Part shown: positions 35,129-44,465 of the stretch, one piece after another
Layout of the letters: each line of letters opens with the position of its first letter
How positions within the stretch are numbered: the stretch's first letter is position 1
NCBI GenBank assembly: GCA_003168335.1
Contig: PMSM01000003.1
Span: 372,001 to 436,000, forward strand
Length of the DNA stretch: 64,000 bases
Direction: 5' to 3'
DNA from: Blastocatellia bacterium
Lineage (GTDB): Bacteria; Acidobacteriota; Blastocatellia; Pyrinomonadales; Pyrinomonadaceae
The notes under the pieces: model-generated
Told to the model about the DNA's origin: nothing
Seen by the model: only the letters and a program-made list of their open reading frames with translations
Database searches by the model: none
Position numbers and translations under genes: made by a program

Positions 35129-36364
35129 CTAAAATCCCAAAGGCTGCAGCGGCCTTGGTGATGTGCCTTCAAAGAACCAACTCGCGCCCACGCGCAGACG
35201 ATGATGCCAGGTCGGCAGACGCGCGGTGTACATGGCAAAGCGCGCTTGGCGGGCCAGCGGACCGCCGATCACTTTACCGGCCGAGAGCACAGCGGCGTGC
35301 TCAGTCCCGAGGCTAACGGCCTCTCCGAGTTCGACGAAGCGTTTGGTCTTTAGATCCTTGCCTTCGATGAACGCGCGAACATTACGCGCGCACAAACCTG
35401 ATTCCTGGAGCGCGAGCTGGGCTGTTCCCGCAAGGGTCGGTACGACGTCAGGATAAAAAGCCACGTCGCCGAGCGCGAAAACATTCGGATACTCGCGTGT
35501 TTGCAGAGTTCGCTCAACCAGAATCAGTCCCCGCCGATCTTTTTCAACCTTGAGGCTCTCGGCCAGCGGACTTACGCGTACGCCGGCGACCCAGACGACG
35601 GCTGCGGTCTCCAGTTCGGTCTGCTGCTGACTATGTTCGAGCGTGATTGTGTTTTCGGTCACGCGTACTACGCGCGTCTCTGTATGCACCTCGATCCGGC
35701 ATTCTCCCAAGGCAGCTTCGACGAACTTGCGAATCTCTTCGCCCATCCCGGGCACCAGGCGATCGGCCATTTCCACTATCAGCACGCGCGGTTCGCCGCG
35801 GAGAGCGCGGCGCTTAACAGCGTCGCGCAAGAGGTCGGCCATCTTCGTCGACAGCTCGACACCACTGGCGCCTCCGCCGACAACGGCGAACGTCAGCGCG
35901 CTACGCGTATCCTGCGGAGCAGCGTCCGGCTGCACATGATCGAGGGCTTCGGTCATGCGCCGCCGCAAGCGATTCGCGTCGTTCAGTGCGCGGAACGGCA
36001 GGGCAAACTGCTCGGCGCCCGGGACGCCGGCATAATTGGTCACGGCGCCTGGCGCCACTACCAGCACGTCATACGAAACTGGTTCGGCGCGGCCGGCGAC
36101 AGTCACTGAGCGGGCGTCGAGGTCGACATCCGTAACTGCGCCGCGGATGAACCGTACCTTGTCGTTAAGGAGTTCTTTGCAATCGGGTGCGATGTGCCAG
36201 GCTTCGACTTCGCCGCTCAGGTACTCATAGAGCATTGGCTTGAACAAAAAATGGTCCTCAGCGTTGACCAGGGTAATCTCCCCGGAACCGTTGAGGTCGA
36301 GGGCGGTGAAAAGCCCGCCGAAACCGCCGCCGATGATTAGAATTTTAGGGCTGTTTCGTGTCAT
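35129..36364 (-). CDS. ndh: NAD(P)/FAD-dependent oxidoreductase, type II NADH dehydrogenase-like
   Basis: The protein has 411 residues from ATG 36364, where the FAD motif KILIIGGGFGGLFTALDL falls at the N-terminus. The second nucleotide motif FAVVGGGASGVELSTKMADL (about residue 160) binds NADH. The C-terminal region has VFALGDVAFYPDVVPTLAGT followed by AQLALQESGLCARNVRAFI, as in NDH-2 proteins. The end carries an amphipathic Trp/Phe-rich segment suited to membrane association (TWHHRLRVGASWFFEG). It probably feeds electrons from NADH to quinone without proton pumping. Confidence 0.85.
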   Translation of the reverse strand: MTRNSPKILIIGGGFGGLFTALDLNGSGEITLVNAEDHFLFKPMLYEYLSGEVEAWHIAPDCKELLNDKVRFIRGAVTDVDLDARSVTVAGRAEPVSYDVLVVAPGAVTNYAGVPGAEQFALPFRALNDANRLRRRMTEALDHVQPDAAPQDTRSALTFAVVGGGASGVELSTKMADLLRDAVKRRALRGEPRVLIVEMADRLVPGMGEEIRKFVEAALGECRIEVHTETRVVRVTENTITLEHSQQQTELETAAVVWVAGVRVSPLAESLKVEKDRRGLILVERTLQTREYPNVFALGDVAFYPDVVPTLAGTAQLALQESGLCARNVRAFIEGKDLKTKRFVELGEAVSLGTEHAAVLSAGKVIGGPLARQARFAMYTARLPTWHHRLRVGASWFFEGTSPRPLQPLGF

Positions 36365-36632
36365 AGCTCGCAGATTTGGGTCCCTGCGGTTCGAGCGGCA
36401 AATCTTACCAGACAAAGTTTATCGGCGCACGGGTAGTATCAGAAGTTCGACCGTAAGGAAGGGCACCAGGAATCGAGCCTTTGCTTACGCGCGGGCTTCT
36501 GACACTTGCGAAAGGGCCCGGCTGGACACTGGCGCGAGCAAAGTGTTAACTTCTGGGTTGTAATTTCAAGTTTTTGCGGTTCGCCATTGTTGTAACAGGG
36601 CTTACTGCGGTTCAGGAGGGCCATCTTTAGCA

Positions 36633-36899
36633 GTGTTAGCAAGAGAAGCGAAAGAAAAAATCGTGACCGACTTTCGGGCACACCAGACGGATACGGGTTC
36701 GGCCCCGGTCCAAATCGCGCTGTTAAGCCAGCGAATCAACGAACTTACCGAGCATTTCAAGATTCACAAGAAGGACAATCATTCTCGCCGAGGCCTGTTG
36801 AAGATGGTCTCGCAACGACGGAGTTTGCTCGATTATTTGAAGCAGACGGACATCCAGCGTTACCACGAAGTCGTGGGTCGACTGGGATTACGCCGTTAG
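36633..36899 (+). CDS. rpsO: 30S ribosomal protein S15
   Basis: The protein has 88 residues, standard S15 length, and binds 16S rRNA helices 20-22. Diagnostic segments: [40 protein letters not shown] and [13 protein letters not shown]. The start is GTG at 36633 with an AGGAGG-like SD upstream. It precedes pnp, the classical rpsO-pnp order, but a strong terminator stands between them. Confidence 0.97.
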   Translation: MLAREAKEKIVTDFRAHQTDTGSAPVQIALLSQRINELTEHFKIHKKDNHSRRGLLKMVSQRRSLLDYLKQTDIQRYHEVVGRLGLRR

Positions 36900-37065
36900 G
36901 TTTCCATCGATCAATTGTTGGACGAAAAATAGAACAAATCAAAGCAAACGAGAGAATCTTCGAGTCTCTGATTTAGAAAAGCACGCGTCTATCGAAGAGC
37001 TTGTGCCCGAGCCGAACGTGACGGCGATATAGGGAGCCAGGCGACGCGTGCGGCCTTACAAAATC

Positions 37066-37115
37066 CGAAGGCGGCAAGAGCTTCACGATCAGGCTCTGCC
37101 GCCTTCGCTTTTTTT
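37066..37115 (+). terminator. Intrinsic terminator after rpsO
   Basis: CGAAGGCGGCAAGAGC pairs with GGCTCTGCCGCCTTCG and is followed by C and seven Ts (37109-37115). The 353-base rpsO-pnp spacer also holds an inverted pair CACGCGTC/GACGCGTG (36981 and 37042). No gene is seen in that spacer. Confidence 0.85.
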
Positions 37116-37171
37116 GGAGTGCGCTGACAGGTCAGCGCTTTTTGAAAGCGGCGACAAGTCGCCACACTCCA
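37110..37171. repeat. TTTGGAGTGCG repeat, compound copy
   Basis: TTTTTTTGGAGTGCGCTGAC begins a compound palindrome with inner units CTGACAGGTCAG and GGCGACAAGTCGCC, closed by CACACTCC. Same family as 10907-10944 and 57604-57636. It starts inside the U-run of the rpsO terminator. Confidence 0.65.
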
Positions 37172-37252
37172 TGTAACTAACCCAAAGCGCAGCGGATGAG
37201 ACGTTGCGCGCCTGCCCCAGCGGCGGGCGTCGTCAGAAGGAGACGAACGAAA

Positions 37253-39394
37253 ATGACAGTTAAGAAGTATCTCAAGGAGTCAATTCGAGTGGGTGATCGC
37301 GACCTCACCGTGGAAGTTGGTCGGGTGGCCAAACAGGCAGACGGATCCTGTGTGATCCGTTACGGCGACACGATGGTTTTGTGCGCCGCGGTGGGCGCGT
37401 CGACAACCCGCGAGGGCATCGACTTTTTCCCGCTCACCGTGGAATACCGTGAAAATAACTATGCGGCCGGACGCATTCCGGGAAACTATTTTCGGCGTGA
37501 GGGACGGCCCACCGAAAAGGAAGTATTGACCAGCCGCATGATAGATCGGCCCTGCCGTCCATTATTCACTCCGGGTTATCGGAATGAAACCCAGGTCATA
37601 GCGTCAGTAGTCTCGGCCGACCCGGATAACAATCCCGACGTGGTGGCGATCACCGGAGCGTCTTGTGCACTGTATCTTTCAGATATTCCGTTCACCACTC
37701 CGATCGCCGGCGCGCGCATTGGTTTGATAGATGGCCGCTACATCGTCAATCCGACTTACGACGAAATCCGCGAATCGAAACTGAATCTGATTGTAGCTGG
37801 GACGGAAGAAGCGATCGTGATGGTCGAGGCCGGCGCTCAGGAAGTGTCCGAGGCGATCATGGTTGAGGCGTTGATGCTCGCGCATAAAGAGATCAATCGG
37901 CTTTGTCGCTGGCAGAAAGAACTCTATAAAGCTTTGGAGATTCAGAAGCGACCGGTCGAGCCGCCCGTGATAAACGAAGAAGTAATTGCCGAGATCGAGG
38001 GCAAGTATGCCGATCGCTTGCGGGCCGCGCTCGACACTTCAGGCCAGGAGAAGCGGGCGAGTTATGCCGCGATCGATGCGCTGAAGAAGGAAGTAGTAGA
38101 GGGCTATCCCGAGGACCAGCCGGAGTCGCGCGCGACGGCCAAGAAGGCCTTTGACCATCTCAAGGAAAAGATTTTCCGTGACGATATTCTGAACCATCGC
38201 CGCCGGCCGGATGGAAGGCGGTTTTCCGAAATTCGCCCCATTACTTGCGAAGTTGGTTGGCTGCCGCGCACCCACGGCTCGGCACTCTTTACGCGTGGCG
38301 AGACGCAGGCGTTGGTGGTCACGACGCTGGGTACGAAAGAAGACGAGCAGTTCATGGACGATATCGAGAAGGGCGAGGTCAAGCGTCGCTTCCTGCTGCA
38401 TTACAACTTCCCGCACTATTCGGTTGGCGAAGTGGGCCGCTTCGGTTCATCCTCACGCCGCGAAATCGGGCATGGTGCATTGGCGCGGCGGGCCCTTGAG
38501 CCCGCGCTGCCTGACGACACCGTGTTCCCGTACACCATCCGCATCGTCTCGGACATAACGGAATCGAACGGTTCATCGTCGATGGCCAGTGTCTGTGGTG
38601 GAACGTTGTCGCTGATGGATGCCGGTGTGCCGATGAAGGCTCCGGTCGGAGGCGTCGCGATGGGTCTGGTGATGGAAGGAAACAAGTACGCAATCCTGAC
38701 CGACATCGCCGGTGCTGAAGATCATTACGGCGACATGGATTTCAAAGTCACCGGCACGGCCGAGGGAATTACCGCGCTCCAGATGGACATCAAGATCGCC
38801 GGTGTGAATTCACAGATCATGGCCGAAGCTCTCGAGCAGGCCAAGAAGGGACGCCTGTTCATTCTGAATGCAATGCAACAGGCGCTGGCCGAGCCGCGCG
38901 CAGAGATTTCATTGTTGGCGCCGAGAATCATCAAGATCAAGATCAATCCGGATAAGATTCGCGACGTGATTGGACCGGGCGGAAAGGTGATTCGTGCCCT
39001 GGTTGAAGAGACTGGCGCAAAGATCGACGTCGATGACGACGGCACGGTTTCGATTGCGACCGCCGATTCGGCCGCGGCTGAGGCCGCCGTCGCCCGAATT
39101 CGGGCCATTACGGCCGAAGCCGAAGTGGGTCAAACCTATGTCGGCACGGTGAACCGAATCGTGGACTTCGGCGCTTTCGTCGAAATCTTCCCCGGCACTG
39201 ACGGACTGCTGCACATCTCGGAAATCGCCGACCGTCGCATCCGCGACGTACGTGACGAGCTCCGTGAGGGTCAGCAGATCATGGTCAAATGTATCGGCAA
39301 GGACGGCAACAAGATTAAGTTGTCCCGGAAGGCCGTGCTGAAGGACGAGAACCAGCAGGGTGGCGAAGCCCCGAGTGCTGAGGAAGAAAACTAA
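37253..39394 (+). CDS. pnp: Polyribonucleotide nucleotidyltransferase (PNPase)
   Basis: The protein has 713 residues from ATG 37253, which has AGGAG at good spacing; an ATG 57 bases earlier would add an Arg-rich stretch not seen in PNPases. It has two RNase PH-like domains (first with YGDTMVLCAAVGAS, second with RTHGSALFTRGETQAL and the catalytic GSSSRREIGHGALARRALEP region), an all-helical linker, KH (IRDVIGPGGKVIRALVEETG) and S1 (GQTYVGTVNRIVDFGAFVEI). It degrades RNA 3'-5' by phosphorolysis, a degradosome partner of RNase E in many bacteria. Confidence 0.97.
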   Translation: MTVKKYLKESIRVGDRDLTVEVGRVAKQADGSCVIRYGDTMVLCAAVGASTTREGIDFFPLTVEYRENNYAAGRIPGNYFRREGRPTEKEVLTSRMIDRPCRPLFTPGYRNETQVIASVVSADPDNNPDVVAITGASCALYLSDIPFTTPIAGARIGLIDGRYIVNPTYDEIRESKLNLIVAGTEEAIVMVEAGAQEVSEAIMVEALMLAHKEINRLCRWQKELYKALEIQKRPVEPPVINEEVIAEIEGKYADRLRAALDTSGQEKRASYAAIDALKKEVVEGYPEDQPESRATAKKAFDHLKEKIFRDDILNHRRRPDGRRFSEIRPITCEVGWLPRTHGSALFTRGETQALVVTTLGTKEDEQFMDDIEKGEVKRRFLLHYNFPHYSVGEVGRFGSSSRREIGHGALARRALEPALPDDTVFPYTIRIVSDITESNGSSSMASVCGGTLSLMDAGVPMKAPVGGVAMGLVMEGNKYAILTDIAGAEDHYGDMDFKVTGTAEGITALQMDIKIAGVNSQIMAEALEQAKKGRLFILNAMQQALAEPRAEISLLAPRIIKIKINPDKIRDVIGPGGKVIRALVEETGAKIDVDDDGTVSIATADSAAAEAAVARIRAITAEAEVGQTYVGTVNRIVDFGAFVEIFPGTDGLLHISEIADRRIRDVRDELREGQQIMVKCIGKDGNKIKLSRKAVLKDENQQGGEAPSAEEEN

Positions 39395-39403
39395 GACCCA
39401 ACT

Positions 39404-39440
39404 GAAGCGGGCGGCTCTGGCGAAACGCCCCGCCCGCTTC
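39404..39440 (+). terminator. Hairpin downstream of pnp
   Basis: GAAGCGGGCG pairs with CGCCCGCTTC (39431-39440). A U-run is lacking (TCTAAA follows), so this is a weak or Rho-assisted terminator or an RNA-stabilising stem. Confidence 0.5.
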
Positions 39441-39671
39441 TCTAAACCCGCCTTTAGATTGGGTTAGATCCTTTCCTGAAACTGGAATACCCCCCGCATT
39501 AGCTCTGTTTCCCTAACAGGTAAAACAAGCCCACATGGGTTTTGCAGGCTTGTACCCACGGCAGGCTGTCTCCGCTGTGTCTCTGAAATCGAAGAAATTC
39601 CAGTTTTGGGACGCATTAATGAAGGGTCAAAGCGCCGTTTGGAAAGTCTTGAGGAGGGAGTTCCTAACCAG

Positions 39672-40328
39672 ATGAGGACTCGAGTATTTCGAACTATTGC
39701 GACGTTTATCAGCTTGTTGCTGTTGGTGGCCGTCCCCGCACAAGCCGGTCCAATCAAATTCGCAGATGTCGTGAATGTAATGGGCGACCTGCAAAACGGT
39801 GGCCAGCTGCAGCGCATTCGGCTGCGGGCAGTCGCCCAAGATCCGAGCGTATCGGGTACCACGACTACCGCGTCAAAGTCTTCAGCCGCCCCGGTTGTTG
39901 CTGAGGGCGATGCCCAATTGGCGTCGTTGTCCAAAGTCTCCGCAGCTGAGGCGCTTGCGCCGACGCTCATAGCGGGAACTGAGGTCGCGCCCCAACAGCC
40001 CCAGGGCGACGTTCAGGTGTTCGAGCAGGACAACGTCGATGGGACGATTTGCGACTGTGGCGAGATTCCTCCCGTAGGCGGCGGCTTTCCAAAGTGGCCC
40101 TTTCTGGCTTTGATTCCGCTGATCTGTGTGACCGGAGTCTGTACTCATCACCACGAAGAATGCGTCGATTGCACGCCGCCACCTTGCAAGGACTGCAACC
40201 AGCCTGTGCCTGAGCCGGCGTCGCTGTTACTGTTCGGTTCTGGAATTGTGGCGCTGACCGCGGGCGCGCGACGTCGTTACGCCAAAATGCGCGCCAGCAA
40301 AGAAGCAGCAGCCACGACGGAGGTCTAA
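39672..40328 (+). CDS. PEP-CTERM sorting-signal protein
   Basis: The protein has 218 residues from ATG 39672; a GGAGG-rich SD lies about 13 bases upstream. A signal peptide (about 25 residues, ending PAQAG) is followed by a low-complexity extracellular part. Near residue 130 lies a hydrophobic segment (FPKWPFLALIPLICVTG), then a Cys/His-rich block (CTHHHEECVDC, PPPCKDC). The C-terminus is a textbook PEP-CTERM tripartite signal: VPEPASLLLFGSGIVALTAG, then ARRR. Exosortase would cleave and attach or release it at the cell surface; no exosortase gene is in this window. The two-CxxC-like block could bind metal. Confidence 0.85.
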   Translation: MRTRVFRTIATFISLLLLVAVPAQAGPIKFADVVNVMGDLQNGGQLQRIRLRAVAQDPSVSGTTTTASKSSAAPVVAEGDAQLASLSKVSAAEALAPTLIAGTEVAPQQPQGDVQVFEQDNVDGTICDCGEIPPVGGGFPKWPFLALIPLICVTGVCTHHHEECVDCTPPPCKDCNQPVPEPASLLLFGSGIVALTAGARRRYAKMRASKEAAATTEV

Positions 40329-40330
40329 CG

Positions 40331-41389
40331 ATGAACACGAAAACACTCATGGTTGCCATGCGCCCAAACTCAGCCGTCATCAAAGCCGCGGTCACTATAA
40401 TGATCGCACTGACCTTCGGTCTGGCGTGCACCTCGACTACTGCCTATGCCAAAAAGAAAAAGGTGAAGTACGGCACGATCGAGATCACGACCAACCCTGG
40501 CGGATTTCCCTTGCAGATCGACGGGAAGCCGGAAGGCGACACCTCGACGACGGCTCGCGTGATCGAGCTCGAGCCCGGCCGTCATAACTTAGAAATCTCG
40601 CTGCCTCACGGTGGCCGTTGGGTGCGAGACTTTGACGTCGAACGGGGTCGCAAGGTCTGCGTCAATCTTAACTATCATCCGAAGAAATACACCATCACCA
40701 AGTCTCCATGCCCCTATCCGGTCAATATCTCAGCGCCGGTAAGCGTTAACGACGGCGACTTGATCACGTTTACGTCTGATGTCGCGTACAGCGGCTCAGG
40801 GTCGCTTAATTACACGTGGACGGTTTCGCCATCTGAAGCCAGAATTGTCAGCGGCGCCGGCACTGCTACGATCACGGTAGATTCCACCGGTCTGGGCAGC
40901 CAGCGCGTAACTGGAACACTGGTGGTTGACGATGGTTCGGGCGATGCTCTGTGCCACCAACGGGCGCAGGCTTCAACCGATATCACCAACAAGAAGCCCC
41001 CCGTGCCTGAGTGCAAACCATTCGACCAGTTTCAATCAGTGGCCTTTGACGATGACAAGGCGCGTTTGGATAACCTGGCAATTGAATTACAGGGTGCTCC
41101 TGACGCGCAGGCTTACATCATGATCTACGCGGGCCGGACCAGCCGCGCAGGCCAGGCAGATATGCTGGGCAAGCGCACGTCGGACTATCTCGTGAATCAG
41201 CGAGGGGTCGATGCGCGCCGGTTTACTATCGTCAATGGTGGGTATCGCGACACCGACTTCATTGAAATCTGGATCTGTCCGCCGGGAGCTAAAACTCCGC
41301 AGCCGACGCCGACCGTACAACCGGGCGACGCGCAGCCTGCGCAGGAACGCACCCGGCCCAGAAAACCTCGTCGTGGCGCCGATGACTGA
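40331..41389 (+). CDS. PEGA-domain exported protein with OmpA-like C-terminal region
   Basis: The protein has 352 residues; the ATG begins 2 bases after the previous stop and uses a GGAGG inside the upstream gene, so it is cotranscribed with the PEP-CTERM gene. A signal peptide ends near AYAKK. Residues 47-105 are a PEGA domain (YGTIEITTNPGGFPLQIDGK). A PKD-like beta domain follows (VSVNDGDLITFTSDVAYSG, NYTWTVSPSEARIVSGAG). Residues about 232-315 resemble the OmpA/MotB peptidoglycan-binding fold (SVAFDDDKARLDNLAIELQG, GRTSRAGQADMLGKRTSDYL). A Pro/Arg-rich tail closes it. It probably tethers a surface protein to the wall. Confidence 0.75.
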   Translation: MNTKTLMVAMRPNSAVIKAAVTIMIALTFGLACTSTTAYAKKKKVKYGTIEITTNPGGFPLQIDGKPEGDTSTTARVIELEPGRHNLEISLPHGGRWVRDFDVERGRKVCVNLNYHPKKYTITKSPCPYPVNISAPVSVNDGDLITFTSDVAYSGSGSLNYTWTVSPSEARIVSGAGTATITVDSTGLGSQRVTGTLVVDDGSGDALCHQRAQASTDITNKKPPVPECKPFDQFQSVAFDDDKARLDNLAIELQGAPDAQAYIMIYAGRTSRAGQADMLGKRTSDYLVNQRGVDARRFTIVNGGYRDTDFIEIWICPPGAKTPQPTPTVQPGDAQPAQERTRPRKPRRGADD

Positions 41390-41432
41390 GGTTCGCTCTT
41401 AACATTCAGCCCTTGAACGTGGGCCTTCAAAA

Positions 41433-41468
41433 GCAGGTGACAACGCCCTTTGTTGTCGCCTGTTTTTT
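41433..41468 (+). terminator. Intrinsic terminator after the PEGA gene
   Basis: GCAGGTGACAAC pairs with GTTGTCGCCTG (one G-U) and is followed by TTTTTT at 41463-41468. It closes the PEP-CTERM/PEGA operon. Confidence 0.85.
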
Positions 41469-41554
41469 CATTTTCCTGGCTGAGATAGGTGAATTGTCTG
41501 GTGGGAAGAAGACTCAGGTTGAGATCAACGTTAAGACTCCACAGCAGTAGTCGA

Positions 41555-42796
41555 TCAGGATTGGGTCGAATCGGACTTGGGCTGTTTGCCCGGTCCCAGT
41601 AACCTGTGCGAATTGCCCATGCCGGTGAGCTCGTCGAGATTAAGCCGAGTCGCCCCGCCGGCATCTGAATAGAGGGTCGCTTTCCCGGCTCGCCGGTGGC
41701 GGAATAGCAACGTGCCGATCAAGCCTCCGAGGCCGAGGCACAAGAGTAGCGAAAGGCCCGAGCTTTTCAGCACGGCTGTCAGGACTCCGGCGGTAGTCTG
41801 GGAAATATATCGTTGGAGGCGCGCGGCCAGATGCGGGTCGTCTCCCAGCCATTGCACGACCTGCTGGTACTGGACCTGATCAATCAGTTCGTTTGCGGTC
41901 TTTTCATCCGGTGCGTTGAAAACAAAAACCGAATAGTTCCCGACGCGACGATATGCAGTTGGGACCGCCTGGCCCTGGCTTTTCAACTCCTGAATCCTTG
42001 CCAGGATGCGCTGGTCGTTATCAACCGAGAACTGCGGCGTCGTGAACTCAACAATCACCAGTTGCGCCTGACCGTAGTTCGCCACTACTGCTTCAGTCCC
42101 GCCTTCGAAATTCAACTCGTTGAGGATTGGCTGATTTGTTATCGCGTCTCGAAGCGCGCCAATGTTGACCGCAAAGACGGCACTGCGTTGAGCTGTCTGC
42201 CACTCAGGAAGATGTTTGACCAGGACTGGAATATCATCCTCGCCTTTGTCCAGGGTCGCAGCGAGAAGTCGCGCGAGATCAATTGCCGGCTGCGGATTAT
42301 TCTTACTTTCATTCGTCACGCGCGCAAAGGTCTGCCCACTGAAAAACATGACGCTGCGCGCGCCAATCAAGCTGGCTGTGCCCACATCGCCAACACGTAA
42401 GTCTTGCGAGCCTGCCTCGGCTTGCATCTTCTTCGCAGCCAGGGTGAGCATTGAATAGGCACCGGAATCACCCTGTAGTCTCACCATCTCAACCAGGAAC
42501 TTGTCGCCATCGGCAGATAAATATTCAGTTTCCGCACCCAGAAAGGGTGACGCATTATTTGGGTCGGAGTTAGGAGCAAGAAACCCCGGCTGCAGGTCGC
42601 CTTCTTTTGAGAGCGTGACCAGCGCCCGCATTGTTGGGAGTTGATGAAAGCCGCCCAGATCCAAAGGAAACATCGCGACAACCTTCGGCGAGGGCGGCTC
42701 AGAGCGGGTCATCGCAGCTCCCGACAAAACCAGCACTGCGGCGAGCGAGAACGCGGACAGAGTCTTGGTTGACTTGGTAAGATGACGCAGACGCAT
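41555..42796 (-). CDS. Exported single-pass membrane protein, DUF6599-like
   Basis: The protein has 413 residues from ATG 42796. A signal peptide (about residues 12-35, SAFSLAAVLVLSGAAMT) leads to a large periplasmic part. Its segments GGFHQLPTMRALVTLSKEGD, GAETEYLSADGDKFLVEMVR and GARSVMFFSGQTFARVTNES, followed by a mirrored second half, resemble the DUF6599 proteins found in Acidobacteriota. A C-terminal transmembrane helix (GLSLLLCLGLGGLIGTLLF) is followed by a short basic cytoplasmic tail. Function unknown. Faces convergently toward the PEGA gene. Confidence 0.6.
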   Translation of the reverse strand: MRLRHLTKSTKTLSAFSLAAVLVLSGAAMTRSEPPSPKVVAMFPLDLGGFHQLPTMRALVTLSKEGDLQPGFLAPNSDPNNASPFLGAETEYLSADGDKFLVEMVRLQGDSGAYSMLTLAAKKMQAEAGSQDLRVGDVGTASLIGARSVMFFSGQTFARVTNESKNNPQPAIDLARLLAATLDKGEDDIPVLVKHLPEWQTAQRSAVFAVNIGALRDAITNQPILNELNFEGGTEAVVANYGQAQLVIVEFTTPQFSVDNDQRILARIQELKSQGQAVPTAYRRVGNYSVFVFNAPDEKTANELIDQVQYQQVVQWLGDDPHLAARLQRYISQTTAGVLTAVLKSSGLSLLLCLGLGGLIGTLLFRHRRAGKATLYSDAGGATRLNLDELTGMGNSHRLLGPGKQPKSDSTQS

Positions 42797-42865
42797 GTCC
42801 TTGCTTAGACCCCGACGCCCCAACAAATGTTTCCTGCGTTCCAGTAATAGAACAATACCGAGAGT

Positions 42866-43456
42866 TTAAGGCCGGCGCGCCATCTCACGCAAAAGCAGAT
42901 CGGCATAATGGCGTGGATTGTTGATATTGTGAAGCACCGTTGTCCCGCCGACTTCGCTGGCGTTGTCTACCACGACATCGCCAAACCCCAGCAACCTCTG
43001 CAGGATCTTTGCCGAAACCGTGACATCCTGGATTTTGGCCAGGGGAATGTTGCGGGTCGTGCGGGCGATCAGGCCATAGTCGATCTCGATCTTGGAATCG
43101 GTGAGCGTATAGCGAACCATGTTGCGCTTGAGATGGTAATAGGCCGGGACCAGGAGCAGTCCCAGCGCGACCGGCAACGAATAGTACCAGGGGATCTCGA
43201 CGAAGCTAACCATCGCCAGCAGAACCGTTAATAGAATCGCTCCCACGATCGCCGCGGCATAGCCAATCTTAATGAAGAGCATCGTTGGCCGGACCGTGAA
43301 GATCACGCTTTCAATGTCGTCGTTGTCGTGCGGTGCCGGCACGGAAGACTGTGGTCGCGCAATTCTGGTTTCTTCGGCGTCAGGCGCCGGCGCGCCGCAT
43401 TGATCGCAAAAGCGGCTGTTAGGGTTAAGAGTCGATCCGCAGGTGGCACAGAGCAT
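42866..43456 (-). CDS. PH-domain (YdbS/bPH2-like) membrane protein with zinc ribbon
   Basis: The protein has 196 residues. N-terminal zinc ribbon: CATCGSTLNPNSRFCDQCG (CxxC...CxxC). Two membrane helices (about 63-85 and 90-108). The C-terminal bacterial PH domain has YTLTDSKIEIDYGLIARTTR, NIPLAKIQDVTVSAKILQRL and GDVVVDNASEVGG. Such proteins occur widely, and the role is unclear, possibly membrane-lipid or envelope-stress related. Confidence 0.85.
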   Translation of the reverse strand: MLCATCGSTLNPNSRFCDQCGAPAPDAEETRIARPQSSVPAPHDNDDIESVIFTVRPTMLFIKIGYAAAIVGAILLTVLLAMVSFVEIPWYYSLPVALGLLLVPAYYHLKRNMVRYTLTDSKIEIDYGLIARTTRNIPLAKIQDVTVSAKILQRLLGFGDVVVDNASEVGGTTVLHNINNPRHYADLLLREMARRP

Positions 43457-43535
43457 AGACTTAGCACTCCAATCTTATGTTCACGGCAGCGTGATGTTGG
43501 CTCACATGATACATAAAGACTGCGTGTCCCGGAAT

Positions 43536-43575
43536 AGAAAACGAGGCGACTCGCCTTTCCGGGCGCGTCGCCTCG
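43536..43575 (-). terminator. Intrinsic terminator after the lytic transglycosylase gene
   Basis: Read on the minus strand, CGAGGCGAC (43575-43567) pairs with GTCGCCTCG (43550-43542), followed by TTTTC. It lies 26 bases after the stop codon at 43602. Confidence 0.75.
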
Positions 43576-43601
43576 CTTTGAACAATGAATGTCTGGCCCA
43601 G

Positions 43602-44465
43602 TTACTGGCTAGTCAACTGCAGTCTTCCGTCAGGCAGTCGCACGGTTAAGATGGTGCGTTCGTAGATCGTTAAAGGGACTGGTTGTTTCCCCTGGAGTTT
43701 CGCCAGTTGAGCAGGCGACACGCGGGTTGCATATAGCGCCGCATTGGGATCGCGCAACAACGAGTAGCGCCGAGAGATTCTCCGTACATATTCCTGCGTC
43801 TCAGCGTAGGGGGGGATGCGCCAACCGTATTTTTCCACGGCGCCTTCACCGGCGTTGTATCCCGCCAGCGTGAGATTTACATCTCCATCAAAGCGGTCGA
43901 GCAGGAAGCGAATATAGCGGGCTCCGCCTTCGATGTTCTGTCTGGGATCAAAAATATTCGTCACCCCGTAACGCACCGCCGTACCCGGCATTAATTGCAT
44001 TAACCCGCGCGCGCCCTTGGGAGAGATTGCCTGCGACTTGAAACTCGATTCCTGATGCATGATCGAATAAAGCAGCAGCGGATCGATTTCGTTTCGGGCT
44101 CCTGAATCGACTAGATAGCCGTCGATTTGCGCACTGCCGGTCGTGTATCCGCGCAGCGGCGAACCGGCGTTGGTTGCCGATGCGGCCAACGAGTCATAGA
44201 CCAGCACAGTGGGCTTAAGCGTGCTTGCCGGATCGTCCAGCGTAATCAGCTGCTCGGCGTTTTGACTTGCGGTAGTTTTCTTGGAAGCTTCGAGCTTGCT
44301 CGGCCGTCGCGATCGGCCGCTTGGTACGCGCAGTTTGGGCGGTTCGACATAAACACGCACACCATTCCGCGTGTCAAAATTATCGAACGAGTAGGCGGTT
44401 CCCTGGGCGAGGGCAGGCGCACCAATGAAGAGTAGTACAAGAGCGGCAAGGGGGAATCTGGTCAT
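43602..44465 (-). CDS. Exported lytic transglycosylase (SLT domain)
   Basis: The protein has 287 residues from ATG 44465, where a signal peptide (FPLAALVLLFIGAPALAQ) begins. The SLT domain (about 125-240) carries the catalytic Glu in MHQESSFKSQAISPKGARGL, MQLMPGTAVRYGV and AGYNAGEGAVEKYG. It cleaves glycan strands to anhydro-muropeptides. The N-terminal region is basic and of unknown fold. A well-formed promoter lies about 90 bases upstream. Confidence 0.9.
   Translation of the reverse strand: MTRFPLAALVLLFIGAPALAQGTAYSFDNFDTRNGVRVYVEPPKLRVPSGRSRRPSKLEASKKTTASQNAEQLITLDDPASTLKPTVLVYDSLAASATNAGSPLRGYTTGSAQIDGYLVDSGARNEIDPLLLYSIMHQESSFKSQAISPKGARGLMQLMPGTAVRYGVTNIFDPRQNIEGGARYIRFLLDRFDGDVNLTLAGYNAGEGAVEKYGWRIPPYAETQEYVRRISRRYSLLRDPNAALYATRVSPAQLAKLQGKQPVPLTIYERTILTVRLPDGRLQLTSQ

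Noticed and set aside
39445-39671. Cyclic-di-GMP riboswitch upstream of the PEP-CTERM gene
   Set aside because: GGGACGC occurs but the rest of the GEMM consensus and spacing is absent.
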